From JAWMQL01 sp033283165 (GTDB lineage Bacteria; Pseudomonadota; Gammaproteobacteria; Pseudomonadales; Halieaceae): DNA of 64,000 nt. Position 1 is the stretch's first letter. Every line of letters starts with the position of its first letter. A model generated the notes under the pieces. It was not told where the DNA came from and searched no databases. It was given only the letters and a program-made list of their open reading frames with translations. The stretch spans positions 124,001 through 188,000 of the forward strand of contig JAWMQL010000001.1 in NCBI GenBank assembly GCA_033283165.1, given 5' to 3'. Shown here piece after piece: positions 1-8,567 of this stretch. Position numbers and translations under genes: made by a program.

Positions 1-41
1 CAAAGCATAACAGCTGATAACTAATAAGGGAGTACAACGCC

Positions 42-2291
42 ATGTTGACTGAGCGCCCGCAATACGCACTGAAACCCCTGGTTACCCTGGTCGGTGCCGC
101 AGTGATGGCCACTGTGACCCTGCCTTCCGTCGCCCAGGTCCGATCCAGTTCCGCCATGCTGGAAGAGGTGGTGGTGACCGCCCGCAAACGGGAGGAGGGG
201 TCCCAGGATGTGCCGCTGTCTGTCAGCGCCTATAACGCCGACCAGCTCGATGCGCTCAAGGTGCGCGACCTTACCAGCCTGAAGGTGGGTATGCCCAACG
301 TCGCGCTGGAGGACATCGGCACAACCCGGGGAACGGCGAATTTCTCCATCCGCGGTGTCGGCATCAACAGTTCCATTCCCTCCATCGACCCCACGGTGGG
401 TGTGTTCTTCAATGGCGTCTACCTCGGGGTGAACAACGGTATCGTGTTCGACCTGTTTGACCTCGAAAGCGTCGAGGTGCTGCGCGGTCCCCAGGGCACA
501 CTGTTCGGCCGTAACGTGACCGGCGGCGCGATCCTGATGAACACCCGCAAGCCCGGGGATGAACTGGAAGGTACCCTGCGCTTCGCCGCTGACCAGGGCA
601 AGGACGGTGGCCTGAACACCTACTATACCGGCGCGGTCGGCGGCCCGATCACCCAGAACCTGGGCGCCCGGCTGGTCCTGTACTACAACGATGACGAGGG
701 CAAGTTCGAGAACGAGTTCAACGGCGACGACTTCGGCGAGATGGAGCAGAAGATGGCGCGCGGCACCATCACCTGGCTGCCCACCGACAGCACCGATATC
801 ACCATCCGCTACGAGTACAATGAAACGGATGGCCAGGGGCCCGCCGCCCAGACCCACACCAACGGCTCCGGCGTGCCGGGCGCGGCGGTGAACTTCAAGC
901 GGGACTCGTTCAAGTTCTCTATCGACGAGGAGGGTTCCCAGGATACCGAGACCAACTTTTTCACTGCCCAGCTGGACCAGGGTGTGTCCTGGGGCGACGG
1001 CACGATCACCGCGATTTACGGTTACCGCGATTACAGTGGGGTGAGTGTCAGTGACATCGACGCCCAGCCGGTGTGGATCTTCCATGCCCCGGCCTGGCTG
1101 GATGCAGAGCAGAACAGTTTCGAACTGCGTTACAACGGCCTGTTCGCGGAGAAGGCGAACGTCACCTTCGGTGCCTTCTACTTTGATAACGACATGGAAT
1201 ACCACGAGCGGCGTAACCTGCTGGGCGTCGCCACCGGCGGTGTCGCCCCCGCGGCGGTGTTTGATGGTGGCGGCCTCTACGAGGTCGAGAGCTATTCCTT
1301 CTTCGCCGCGGTCGATTACGACCTGACGGACCAGTGGACCCTGACTGCCGGCGCCAACTACAGCTCGGAAGACAAGGATGTGCAGATTGCATCCCTCAGC
1401 GCGGATATCGGCTTTGACTGTAATATCGTCACCGGCCCGGCCTGTAATTTCGATTTCGTTGACGACGAGAGCTGGAGCAACTTCGCGCCCAAGCTGGGCC
1501 TGACCTACCACCTGAGTGACAACAGCCGCCTGTACGGTCACTGGACCGTGGGTTACCGCTCCGGGGGTTACAACCTGCGCAATACCTCCTTCAACCCGCT
1601 GGACACCCCCGGCCCCTTCGACGAGGAGGAGGTCAACAACTACGAGATCGGCTATAAGTCGACCAATGACTGGGGCCGGTTGAATGCGGCGGTCTTCTAC
1701 AACGAGATCACCGATATGCAGCGGGAGCTGAACCTGCCCGGCCCGATCGGGGTAATTCAGCTGGTGCGCAACACGGCGGACGCGACCATCTGGGGAGCCG
1801 AGGTGGACGGTACCTTCAGTCTCACCGACAACCTGCTGCTGATCGCTTCCGTGGGCTACGTGGATGCAAGCTATGACAAGGTGATTTTCGACCTGAACGG
1901 CGACGGCGTCATCAACGGTGCCGACAAGTCGCTGGATATCCCGCGGGCGCCGGAGTGGAGTTACAGCCTGGGCCTGACCCACGACATGGATATCGGCAGC
2001 TGGGGCTTCATGACATCGCGGATCACCTACTCCTACCGGGATGATATGGCCTACACCGACAACAACCTGGGCTTCATCGACGAACTGGAGATGCTGGATG
2101 CCGGGCTGGATTTCTATTCCAACAGCGGCAACTGGGTATTCTCCATCTATGGCCGCAACCTGCTGGACGAGGTCAATCACGGCGGCGACACCCAACTCCC
2201 CAACGATATCGGCGGCTTCCCCACCGGCGGCACCTTCTCCCCGCTGACCCCCGGGGCTCGCCTGGGCTTGGAGGTCACCTACAACTTCTGA
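42..2291 (+). CDS. TonB-dependent outer-membrane receptor (TBDR 1)
   Basis: 749 aa. A hydrophobic export signal (about residues 1-31) precedes a TonB-box-like stretch (LEEVVVTARKREE). A plug domain follows, with the typical LESVEVLRGPQGTLFGRN segment around residues 142-160, and then a long beta-barrel ending in a terminal aromatic (TYNF). This is the architecture of TonB/ExbBD-energised importers of siderophores or other large ligands. The ligand cannot be read from sequence. The ATG at 42 has a GGGAG ribosome site about 10 bases upstream. The 5' context is cut by the window start, so its promoter is unseen. The next gene is a WS/DGAT acyltransferase in the same direction, separated by a palindromic repeat, so the two are probably not one functional unit. 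Confidence 0.93.
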   Translation: MLTERPQYALKPLVTLVGAAVMATVTLPSVAQVRSSSAMLEEVVVTARKREEGSQDVPLSVSAYNADQLDALKVRDLTSLKVGMPNVALEDIGTTRGTANFSIRGVGINSSIPSIDPTVGVFFNGVYLGVNNGIVFDLFDLESVEVLRGPQGTLFGRNVTGGAILMNTRKPGDELEGTLRFAADQGKDGGLNTYYTGAVGGPITQNLGARLVLYYNDDEGKFENEFNGDDFGEMEQKMARGTITWLPTDSTDITIRYEYNETDGQGPAAQTHTNGSGVPGAAVNFKRDSFKFSIDEEGSQDTETNFFTAQLDQGVSWGDGTITAIYGYRDYSGVSVSDIDAQPVWIFHAPAWLDAEQNSFELRYNGLFAEKANVTFGAFYFDNDMEYHERRNLLGVATGGVAPAAVFDGGGLYEVESYSFFAAVDYDLTDQWTLTAGANYSSEDKDVQIASLSADIGFDCNIVTGPACNFDFVDDESWSNFAPKLGLTYHLSDNSRLYGHWTVGYRSGGYNLRNTSFNPLDTPGPFDEEEVNNYEIGYKSTNDWGRLNAAVFYNEITDMQRELNLPGPIGVIQLVRNTADATIWGAEVDGTFSLTDNLLLIASVGYVDASYDKVIFDLNGDGVINGADKSLDIPRAPEWSYSLGLTHDMDIGSWGFMTSRITYSYRDDMAYTDNNLGFIDELEMLDAGLDFYSNSGNWVFSIYGRNLLDEVNHGGDTQLPNDIGGFPTGGTFSPLTPGARLGLEVTYNF

Positions 2292-2312
2292 CCTCCCTTA
2301 AATTCGGGACCA

Positions 2313-2400
2313 AATTTCGGGGACAGTTTACTTAATTCCATGGGAATTAAGTAAACTGTCCCCGAAATGTCTATGGAATTAAGTAAACTGTCCCCGAAAT
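2313..2400. repeat. Triple palindromic repeat (REP-like)
   Basis: One unit containing GGGGACAGTTTACTTAATT occurs at 2313-2339, as its near-perfect inverse at 2343-2368, and as a third copy in the inverse orientation at 2375-2400. The first two form a long hairpin (about 25-bp arms, 3-base loop). From memory, GGGGACAGT-type palindromes are common near REP-associated tyrosine transposases (RAYT/Y1) in gammaproteobacteria. No transposase lies beside it here, so it would be a non-autonomous copy. It sits directly ahead of the ribosome site (GGAGGG, 2405-2410) of the WS/DGAT gene. Confidence 0.8.
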
Positions 2401-2416
2401 TTTTGGAGGGAACGGC

Positions 2417-4024
2417 ATGAAGCAGCTCAGTTCGCAGGACGCCCAATTCCTGTATATCGAATCCGACAACAACCTGAGCCACATTACCACCGTGTCGATT
2501 TACGACCCGTCGACAGTGCCGGGCGGGAAAACGGTGCGGTTCAAGGACATCATCGCCCACGTGGCAAGCCGCCTGGATGCCAGCCCGGTGTTCCGACGCA
2601 AGCTGGTGCGCGTCCCGATGGAACTGGATTATCCCTACTGGGCCGACGACGAGTATTTCGACCTGGAGGCCCACTGTATTCACGGCCGTTTGCCGGAACC
2701 GGGCGACTGGCGCCAGTTCTGCATTCACCTGTCGCGCTATCACTCCCGGCCCATGGACATGAACCGCCCCCTGTGGGAAGTGTATGTGATCGAAGGGCTG
2801 GACGGCATCGAAGGATTGCCAGGAGGCGCCTTTGCGGTGGCGATCAAGCTGCATCACGCGGCGGTGGACGGCGCTTCCATCATTCGCTTCATGAGTGCCT
2901 TTTCGGACCTGGACAACAGGGGCACGCCCGTCGAAGACCCGAAATTGATGGACCCCATTGAATCGTTGGAGCCGCCCACGGCCCTGACGATGAGCTACCG
3001 GGCGGCGATGAGCAATATCAATGCTCCGCTGCGCATTGCCGGCGCCATGGCCAAGGCCCTGCCGGGGCTGGGCAAGGCTGTGCAGGAGGCGGTTGGAGGC
3101 CGCAAACAGGATAAGCAGGAGGTACCCGAGACCCGCTTCGACGCCAGCCCCTCACCGCACAAGGCCTTTGATGCCACCGAGTTCCCCCTCGATGACCTGA
3201 AAGCCATGCGCAAACTGGCCGATGGTGCCACCATCAACGACGTCATACTGGCCATCACCTCTGGCGCCCTGCGCCGGTACCTCCAGCACCACGGGGAGTT
3301 GCCTGAACAGTCCCTGGTGGCCTGGGTGCCGATCAACGCGCGCGCCGCGGGATCGGACACCGAGGGCAATGACATTACCGCCATGACCGCAGCCATTGCT
3401 ACCAATGAAGCGGACCCGGTGGAACGCCTGCGCAAGATTCACGCCGCGACCAGCAAGGCAAAAAGTGCCGAGTCCGGTATCGCCGCGCGGCTGCTGACGG
3501 ATATTACCCGGCACCTGCCGTCGACCTCGCAACTGGTGGCCACCAACCTGTTGTTGAAAAGCGGGATGGCCAGCAAGGTCTGCAACCTGTTCGTCTCCAA
3601 TGTGGCCGGTTCGCCGCTGCCTCTGTACCTGTGCGGCGCGCAGTCCGTGTCCGGTTACGGCATGGCGCCCCTGGGGGAGGGTATGGGCCTGTTTGTCGCC
3701 ACCCCCAGCTACAACGGCGTGGTGGCCTTCAATGTGACCAGTACCCGCGAGATCATGCCGGACATCCGCTTTTTCGTGGAGTGTATCGAGGACTCGTTCG
3801 CCGAGTTGCAACAGGCCGCCGCGAAGCCCAAGCCTAAGCCCAGGGCGAAAGCCAAAACCAGAACCAAAGCCAAACCCAAATCAACAGCGAAGGCCAAACC
3901 CAAGGCCAAACCCAAGGCGAAGGCCAAACCCAAGGCCAAGGCCAAACCCAAGACCAAGGTCAAGACCAAGACCAAGACCAAGGCCAAAAGCCGGGCCCGG
4001 CCAGCGGCGCGCGGCTCGCGCTGA
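2417..4024 (+). CDS. WS/DGAT family O-acyltransferase with basic C-terminal tail
   Basis: 535 aa. This is a bifunctional wax ester synthase/acyl-CoA:diacylglycerol acyltransferase homologue. The family transfers acyl groups from acyl-CoA to fatty alcohols or diacylglycerol to make storage wax esters or triacylglycerol. The catalytic HHAAVDG motif is at residues 146-152, and the conserved PLW segment is at about 118-120. Residues 1-466 cover the usual family length. Residues 467-535 are an extra low-complexity tail of Lys, Pro, Ala and Thr with about 25 lysines, not expected in the family and resembling histone-H1-like or PhaF-type tails. Start at ATG 2417 is supported by GGAGGG at 2405-2410. 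A hydrolase gene follows 13 bases later, compatible with a lipid-metabolism operon. Confidence 0.92.
   Translation: MKQLSSQDAQFLYIESDNNLSHITTVSIYDPSTVPGGKTVRFKDIIAHVASRLDASPVFRRKLVRVPMELDYPYWADDEYFDLEAHCIHGRLPEPGDWRQFCIHLSRYHSRPMDMNRPLWEVYVIEGLDGIEGLPGGAFAVAIKLHHAAVDGASIIRFMSAFSDLDNRGTPVEDPKLMDPIESLEPPTALTMSYRAAMSNINAPLRIAGAMAKALPGLGKAVQEAVGGRKQDKQEVPETRFDASPSPHKAFDATEFPLDDLKAMRKLADGATINDVILAITSGALRRYLQHHGELPEQSLVAWVPINARAAGSDTEGNDITAMTAAIATNEADPVERLRKIHAATSKAKSAESGIAARLLTDITRHLPSTSQLVATNLLLKSGMASKVCNLFVSNVAGSPLPLYLCGAQSVSGYGMAPLGEGMGLFVATPSYNGVVAFNVTSTREIMPDIRFFVECIEDSFAELQQAAAKPKPKPRAKAKTRTKAKPKSTAKAKPKAKPKAKAKPKAKAKPKTKVKTKTKTKAKSRARPAARGSR
3815..4021 (+). repeat. In-frame Lys/Pro/Ala repeat tract
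   Basis: About 200 bases of short degenerate in-frame repeats (units such as AAGGCCAAACCC, 6-12 bases) encode the basic tail of the acyltransferase. The unit structure suggests growth and shrinkage by slipped-strand replication while keeping frame. Confidence 0.85.
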
Positions 4025-4037
4025 ACCCTGAAGCGTC

Positions 4038-5021
4038 GTGACCTTCCAGCCTCCGCCGGGGCTGCGCAATCCCCATGTGCAGACCATAGTCGCCGGCACC
4101 GCGCCGCGGCGCTGGTGGCTGGCGGGTCGCACGAAACGCCTGCGCAGCCAGTTGGAAGAGGTCGTCCTGGAGTGCTCAGAGGGCGTGCGCCTGCACGGCG
4201 AGTACCTGCCCTGCGCAGGCGCGGGTTCCCTGGTGCTGTTGATCCACGGCTGGGTGGGCTGTTCTGCCTCGGGCTACATGCAGTCGGTCCGGGCCAGCCT
4301 GCACCGCGCGGGACATGCGGTATTCGTACTGCACCTGCGTGACCATGGGCCCAGCGCCCACCTCAACCGCGATCCCTTCCTGGCTATCCGCCTGACCGAG
4401 GTGTCGGATGCCGTGGAACTGGTGCAACAGCGCTACCCGCACCGACACCAGTCACTGGTGGGTTTTTCCCTCGGTGGTAATATCGCCCTGCGGGTGGCTG
4501 CCCACACTGCGGAGCGGGCCATACGCCTGGACCAGGTCGTGGCTTTCTGCCCGCCGGTGGATCCTGCAGCCACCGCACGCGCGATCAGTTCCCAGCGCAT
4601 TTATAACCGGCATTTCGTCGCCGCCTGGCGGCAGGCTTTCGCGGAGAAGGTCCGCCACTACCCCGAATTGGCGCAACATGCGGATGTGTTCGAACAGGAC
4701 GACATTATCCGCCTGCACGAGGCGTTCGTGCCGCGATTTTCCTGTCACCCCGATGCCGCCAGTTATTTCCAGGCCTATACCCTGAACGGGTCGTTACTGC
4801 AGTCGCTGTGTTGCCCGGCGCATGTCGTGCTGGCCGCGGATGACCCGGTCATACCGGTCGATTCCCGGGACCTGCTGCCGCCCCTGCCGGAGTTGAGCGT
4901 GGAGCTCAGTGCCCACGGCGGCCACTGCGGATTCCTGCAGAATTATCGCCTGCAGGGCTGGATGGACGAGCGTGCCCTGGACCTGTTGCCCCCGGCACAG
5001 GCGGTTGACGCTGAGCCGTAG
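4038..5021 (+). CDS. YheT-like alpha/beta hydrolase
   Basis: 327 aa. The N-terminal GLRNPHVQTI motif is the hallmark of the YheT/ABHD1-3 branch of alpha/beta hydrolases (putative lipid or carboxylester hydrolases). The nucleophile elbow GFSLGG puts Ser at residue 144. Asp 268/269 (AADDP) and His 296 (GGHCGF) complete a plausible triad. No signal peptide is seen, so it is probably cytosolic. The start is a GTG at 4038, 13 bases after the acyltransferase stop, chosen because it retains the conserved N-terminal motif. Adjacency to WS/DGAT suggests a role in neutral-lipid turnover, which is an inference. Confidence 0.88.
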   Translation: MTFQPPPGLRNPHVQTIVAGTAPRRWWLAGRTKRLRSQLEEVVLECSEGVRLHGEYLPCAGAGSLVLLIHGWVGCSASGYMQSVRASLHRAGHAVFVLHLRDHGPSAHLNRDPFLAIRLTEVSDAVELVQQRYPHRHQSLVGFSLGGNIALRVAAHTAERAIRLDQVVAFCPPVDPAATARAISSQRIYNRHFVAAWRQAFAEKVRHYPELAQHADVFEQDDIIRLHEAFVPRFSCHPDAASYFQAYTLNGSLLQSLCCPAHVVLAADDPVIPVDSRDLLPPLPELSVELSAHGGHCGFLQNYRLQGWMDERALDLLPPAQAVDAEP

Positions 5022-5071
5022 CCACGATCTATATCAATTGCTATCTGCGCGCCGCTGGGCACAATAGGATT

Positions 5072-6529
5072 ATGGGAAAAGACATCGACAGGACCGTGTT
5101 TAGCGACAAGGACTACACCCGCTTCAAAAAGCGGCTGCAGGCCAACCTCGATGAATTACAGTCACTGCTGGCCGATCGCGAATTCGGTGTAGGCCCCCGT
5201 TCGTTGGGCGCCGAGCTGGAAATGTATATCGTGGACGAGACAGGCCGGCCCCTGTTCTGTAACCAGGAAATCCTCGACGAGGTCGGCGATCCGCAACTGA
5301 CCCTGGAACTGAACCGGTATAACCTGGAGTACAACCTCAGCCCCTATCGCACCGACCAGAGCCCGTTCACCAGCACCCAGCGGGAAATCGAGGCAAAACT
5401 GGCGCAGGTGCGCGCGGTGGCGGCGAATCACGGCGGCCGGGTGGTGCCCATCGGGATCCTGCCCACCCTGAAGCAGAGCGACTTCGGGTCGCACGGCATT
5501 ACCGACCGGCGCCGCTACCATGCGCTGGTGGCCCAGTGCATCAAGTACCGCGGCAGTGCCTTCAAGATTGACATCAATGGCGAGAACCCGCTCAAAATCG
5601 ATATGGCCGACATCACGCTGGAGGGAGCGAATACCTCTTTCCAGGTGCACTACCGGGTCGACCCGGAGCGCTACGCCGACACATTCAACGCCATCCAGCT
5701 GATTTCGCCACTGGCCCTGGCGATCGGCGCCAACTCGCCGACCCTGTTCGGCCATTCCCTGTGGCACGAAACCCGTGTCCCGCTGTTCAAGCAGTCCATC
5801 GATACCCGTCACCTCGGCCGCTATGGCTGGAACGAACCCCCGCGGGTGAATTACGGCCACGGCTGGGTTCGGCGTTCAGCGCTGGAACTGTTCCAGGAAG
5901 TGGTGCGGGTATACCCGCCGCTGTTGCCCATCTGCGGAGACACCTATGAGCCTGCCTCGCTGGTGGAACTGCGCCTGCACCAGAGTACCGTGTGGTTGTG
6001 GAACCGGCCGGTATACGATTCGGTCGACGGCGGCCAGCTGCGGATCGAGATGCGGGCCCTGCCCGCTGGCCCCACGCCGGTGGACATGGTGGCCAATGCG
6101 GCCTTTATGATCGGCATGGCCGAGGGAATCCTGCCCCGGATCAACCAGCTGTTGCCCGCGCTGCCCTTCAGGGGCGCGGATTACAACTTCCACCGTGCGG
6201 CCCAGTTCGGCCTCGGCGCGCGGCTGGTGTGGCCGCGGGAAACCCAGAGTGGCTGCCAGGAACAGTCGGTGATAACACTGTTGGAGGAAATGTTGCCCTA
6301 CGCTAAACAGGGCCTGGAGAGCATCGGTATAGCCGCGGCGGAAGCGGATCGTTACCTGGGCGTAATCAGGCAACGGCTGGAGCGGCGCCAGACCGGCGCC
6401 ATCTGGCAGCAGCGCAAGCTGGCCCTGCTGCGCCGGGAAATGTCCCTGGATCAGGCCCTGCACAGTCTGCTGGAGGAATACCACGAGCACAGCCTCGCGG
6501 GTGAACCGGTGGCGGAGTGGCCGCTGTGA
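5072..6529 (+). CDS. GCS2-like glutamate-cysteine ligase family protein
   Basis: 485 aa. The N-terminal region has a GAELEMYIVD segment (about residues 47-56), which matches the substrate- and metal-binding start of the GCS2/YbdK carboxylate-amine ligase fold. The family forms gamma-glutamyl-type amides from a carboxylate and an amine with ATP. It is longer than typical YbdK (about 370 aa), so the true substrate is uncertain and it should not be called GshA. No signal peptide. Its stop codon overlaps the probable GTG start of the downstream deacylase (GTGA at 6526-6529), so the two products are likely translationally coupled and work in one pathway. Confidence 0.75.
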   Translation: MGKDIDRTVFSDKDYTRFKKRLQANLDELQSLLADREFGVGPRSLGAELEMYIVDETGRPLFCNQEILDEVGDPQLTLELNRYNLEYNLSPYRTDQSPFTSTQREIEAKLAQVRAVAANHGGRVVPIGILPTLKQSDFGSHGITDRRRYHALVAQCIKYRGSAFKIDINGENPLKIDMADITLEGANTSFQVHYRVDPERYADTFNAIQLISPLALAIGANSPTLFGHSLWHETRVPLFKQSIDTRHLGRYGWNEPPRVNYGHGWVRRSALELFQEVVRVYPPLLPICGDTYEPASLVELRLHQSTVWLWNRPVYDSVDGGQLRIEMRALPAGPTPVDMVANAAFMIGMAEGILPRINQLLPALPFRGADYNFHRAAQFGLGARLVWPRETQSGCQEQSVITLLEEMLPYAKQGLESIGIAAAEADRYLGVIRQRLERRQTGAIWQQRKLALLRREMSLDQALHSLLEEYHEHSLAGEPVAEWPL

Positions 6530-7563
6530 GACGCTTCCGCTTCCTGCGCAATCCCCTGGCCACCGATATCGGCAACAACGTTGAGGAATTCCTGCGCTAC
6601 CTGGGTGGTCCCAGCTGCTTGTTCCTTGACGGTGAGGAGGAGTCCGATCGCTGCCGGGCGCTGGTCACCCTCGCTCACGGTAACGAACCGTCCGGTGCCC
6701 TGGCCCTGTTCCGCTGGTTGAAGTCAGGCCAGCGTCCCCGGGTCAACATGGTCTGTATCCTTGGCTCCGTGCACTCGGCGCTGGCAGAACCCGTGTTCAG
6801 CCACCGCATGCTGCCCGGAGAACGGGACCTGAATCGCTGCTTTCGCCCGCCCTTCGACGACGACCAGGGCCGGCTGGCAGAAGAAATTCTGGAAATCCTG
6901 CGGATGCACCGGCCCGAGGCGGTCATTGACCTGCACAATACCTCGGGGTCCGGTCCGTCTTTCGGGGTTTGCACCTACATGGACCGGCAGCACGATGCGC
7001 TGGTATCGATTTTTACCCAGCGCCTGATCATTTCCAACCTGGGCCTGGGAGCGCTGATGGAGATCAGCGAACACAGCTACCCGACGGTTACCGTGGAGGT
7101 GGGTGGACGCCAGGACGAGGAGGCCCACGAGCTGGCCTACGAGGGGCTGTGCCGGTACTTTACCGCCGAGGAGGTGCTAGCCCAGAACGATACCGACTGG
7201 GGACTGGAGTTACTGCGGGATCCGATTCGGCTGGAACTGAACGAGGGCGTGTCGCTGACCTACGGTGAGCACCCGCGGGCAGATTTCGATATCACTCTCA
7301 AGGCCGACGTGGAGCACTACAACTTCGGCACGGTACTGCCCGATACCGCATTGGGATGGGCCAGCGGTGACGCGCGGCGCCTGTTCACCGCCCAGGATGC
7401 CGGCGGCCGCTGCGCGGTGAGCCAGCTGGTGCGGATCGAAGAGGGTCTGTTGTTTCCGGCCCGAGCCCTGAAACTGTTCATGATCACCAACAACGCGGTG
7501 ATCGCGCAAACCGATTGCCTGTTCTACGCGGTGGCGGACGACGGCTCCGCGATCTGCAGTTAA
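6526..7563 (+). CDS. Succinylglutamate desuccinylase/aspartoacylase family protein
   Basis: 345 aa from GTG 6526; an in-frame GTG at 6517 would add three residues. LAHGNEPSG near residue 50 carries the H-x2-E zinc ligands, and DLHNTSGSG near residue 135 carries the further conserved Asp-His-Asn segment of the AstE/AspA M14-like zinc hydrolases. Such enzymes cleave N-acyl amino acids. The four-base overlap with the GCS2-like gene suggests a make-and-break or salvage pair acting on an acyl- or glutamyl-amino compound. The real substrate is unknown. It is the last gene before the accessory island. Confidence 0.82.
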   Translation: MRRFRFLRNPLATDIGNNVEEFLRYLGGPSCLFLDGEEESDRCRALVTLAHGNEPSGALALFRWLKSGQRPRVNMVCILGSVHSALAEPVFSHRMLPGERDLNRCFRPPFDDDQGRLAEEILEILRMHRPEAVIDLHNTSGSGPSFGVCTYMDRQHDALVSIFTQRLIISNLGLGALMEISEHSYPTVTVEVGGRQDEEAHELAYEGLCRYFTAEEVLAQNDTDWGLELLRDPIRLELNEGVSLTYGEHPRADFDITLKADVEHYNFGTVLPDTALGWASGDARRLFTAQDAGGRCAVSQLVRIEEGLLFPARALKLFMITNNAVIAQTDCLFYAVADDGSAICS

Positions 7564-7574
7564 GACCGCCGGCC

Positions 7575-7640
7575 TGGACGAGCTTGTTCAGTTCCACTTC
7601 CAGCGAGTAACTGGCAAGCATGACTGTCGGAAGTGGGCGT
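7575..7640 (-). pseudogene. Remnant of a HpaB-like monooxygenase C-terminus
   Basis: On the minus strand this reads MLASYSLEVELNKL, nearly the same as the C-terminal MLASYSLEEELHKLG of the intact HpaB-like gene at 12365-13837. At base level 7581-7622 matches 12372-12413 at 37 of 42 positions by hand alignment. No start, stop or remaining gene body accompanies it. It is a decayed piece of a second copy, lying at the junction between the AspA-like gene and the island. Confidence 0.7.
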
Positions 7641-7691
7641 TGCACGCGCACCCTTGCCCTGGGCATTCGCTGCGATAATTTTAAACTCGGC

Positions 7692-7715
7692 GAATTACTC
7701 GATATAGGGTAATTC
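7692..7715 (-). terminator. Weak hairpin at the 3' end of the SDR gene
   Basis: GAATTAC (7693-7699) and GTAATTC (7709-7715) form a 7-bp inverted repeat overlapping the stop codon of the minus-strand SDR gene. It lacks a U-tract and is only a weak terminator or attenuator candidate. Confidence 0.25.
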
Positions 7716-8482
7716 TACGATGAGGCTTTTTCAGCAGCGCGTTCGGCACGTAGTCGATCGGAGTCGATTTTGATTACCGGGTCAACCAGACCGTAACCAC
7801 CGTCGACTACCAGGGTCTGGCCGGTAACGAAGCTGGCGTCTTTGCCGCAGAAGAAAGAAACCACGGAAGCCACTTCTTCTGGCTCACCGTCGCGACCCAT
7901 TGGGCACCATTGTACGCTATCGCTGATGTCGCAAACGGCGTTCATTTCGGTGTTGATCCAGCCTGGAGCCAGGGAATTAACGCGGAGGTTGCGCGGCGCG
8001 TAGTTCACAGCCAGAGACTGGGTCAGGTTGATCAGGGCAGCTTTAGACGCGCCGTACGCCATGGAGTCGTAAGCGGCAACCATGCCATCAAGGCTGGAAA
8101 TGTTAACGATAGCGCCACCGTCGTTGAAGTTCAGATGGGTGCTCAGCTGAACGACTGCGTGAAGATTGATCTGCATCACTTCGTTCCAGATGGCCATGTC
8201 GAAGTTGTCAAAATCTTCGTATTCGAACACACCGGCGTTGTTTACCAGTACATCGATGGTTTCGTCTTTCAGTTCATTGATGAAAGCAGAGACTCGAGCG
8301 GGATCGTTCAGTTGAACCTGGAACATTTTACCGCGGCCTAACTCGACCCGCAGCTCTTCGGCTTTGGCTTTGCTGCCGGCGTAGGTGCCGTAAACGGTGA
8401 AACCGTCAGCGTGTAAACGCTGAGCGATGGCGCGGCCGATGCCGCGGGAAGCGCCGGTTACCAGGGCGATTTTGTTGCTCAT
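7715..8482 (-). CDS. SDR family oxidoreductase (FabG/PhaB-like)
   Basis: 255 aa classical short-chain dehydrogenase. The dinucleotide-binding motif TGASRGIG is at residues 9-16, NNAG at 81-84, the active-site Ser at about 129/130, and YGASK supplies Tyr 143 and Lys 147. Such enzymes interconvert alcohols and ketones with NAD(P)H. The best general fit is 3-oxoacyl-CoA/ACP reductase-like, but specificity cannot be read. The C-terminus continues about 15 residues past the usual family end with a charged tail. The ATG is preceded by GGAGAG. It is the last gene of a minus-strand set C45 hydrolase, amidohydrolase, SDR, with an 85-base gap to its upstream neighbour. Confidence 0.88.
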   Translation of the reverse strand: MSNKIALVTGASRGIGRAIAQRLHADGFTVYGTYAGSKAKAEELRVELGRGKMFQVQLNDPARVSAFINELKDETIDVLVNNAGVFEYEDFDNFDMAIWNEVMQINLHAVVQLSTHLNFNDGGAIVNISSLDGMVAAYDSMAYGASKAALINLTQSLAVNYAPRNLRVNSLAPGWINTEMNAVCDISDSVQWCPMGRDGEPEEVASVVSFFCGKDASFVTGQTLVVDGGYGLVDPVIKIDSDRLRAERAAEKASS

Positions 8483-8567
8483 AGTTCTCTCCAGAATTTA
8501 AATAAAGACGAGGGAAAATACGCCGGCGAGCAGGTCACTCCGCCGCTCCCGCACCGGTTGCGCTGCG

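Noticed and set aside
21..2195. Long open frame on the minus strand under TBDR 1
   Set aside because: It mirrors the codon structure of the GC-rich plus-strand gene, shows low-complexity Val/Gly-rich sequence without family features, and has no ribosome site.
3815..4021. Short repeats that might suggest a CRISPR array or minisatellite
   Set aside because: Units are irregular, in frame and without spacers; they encode the basic protein tail.
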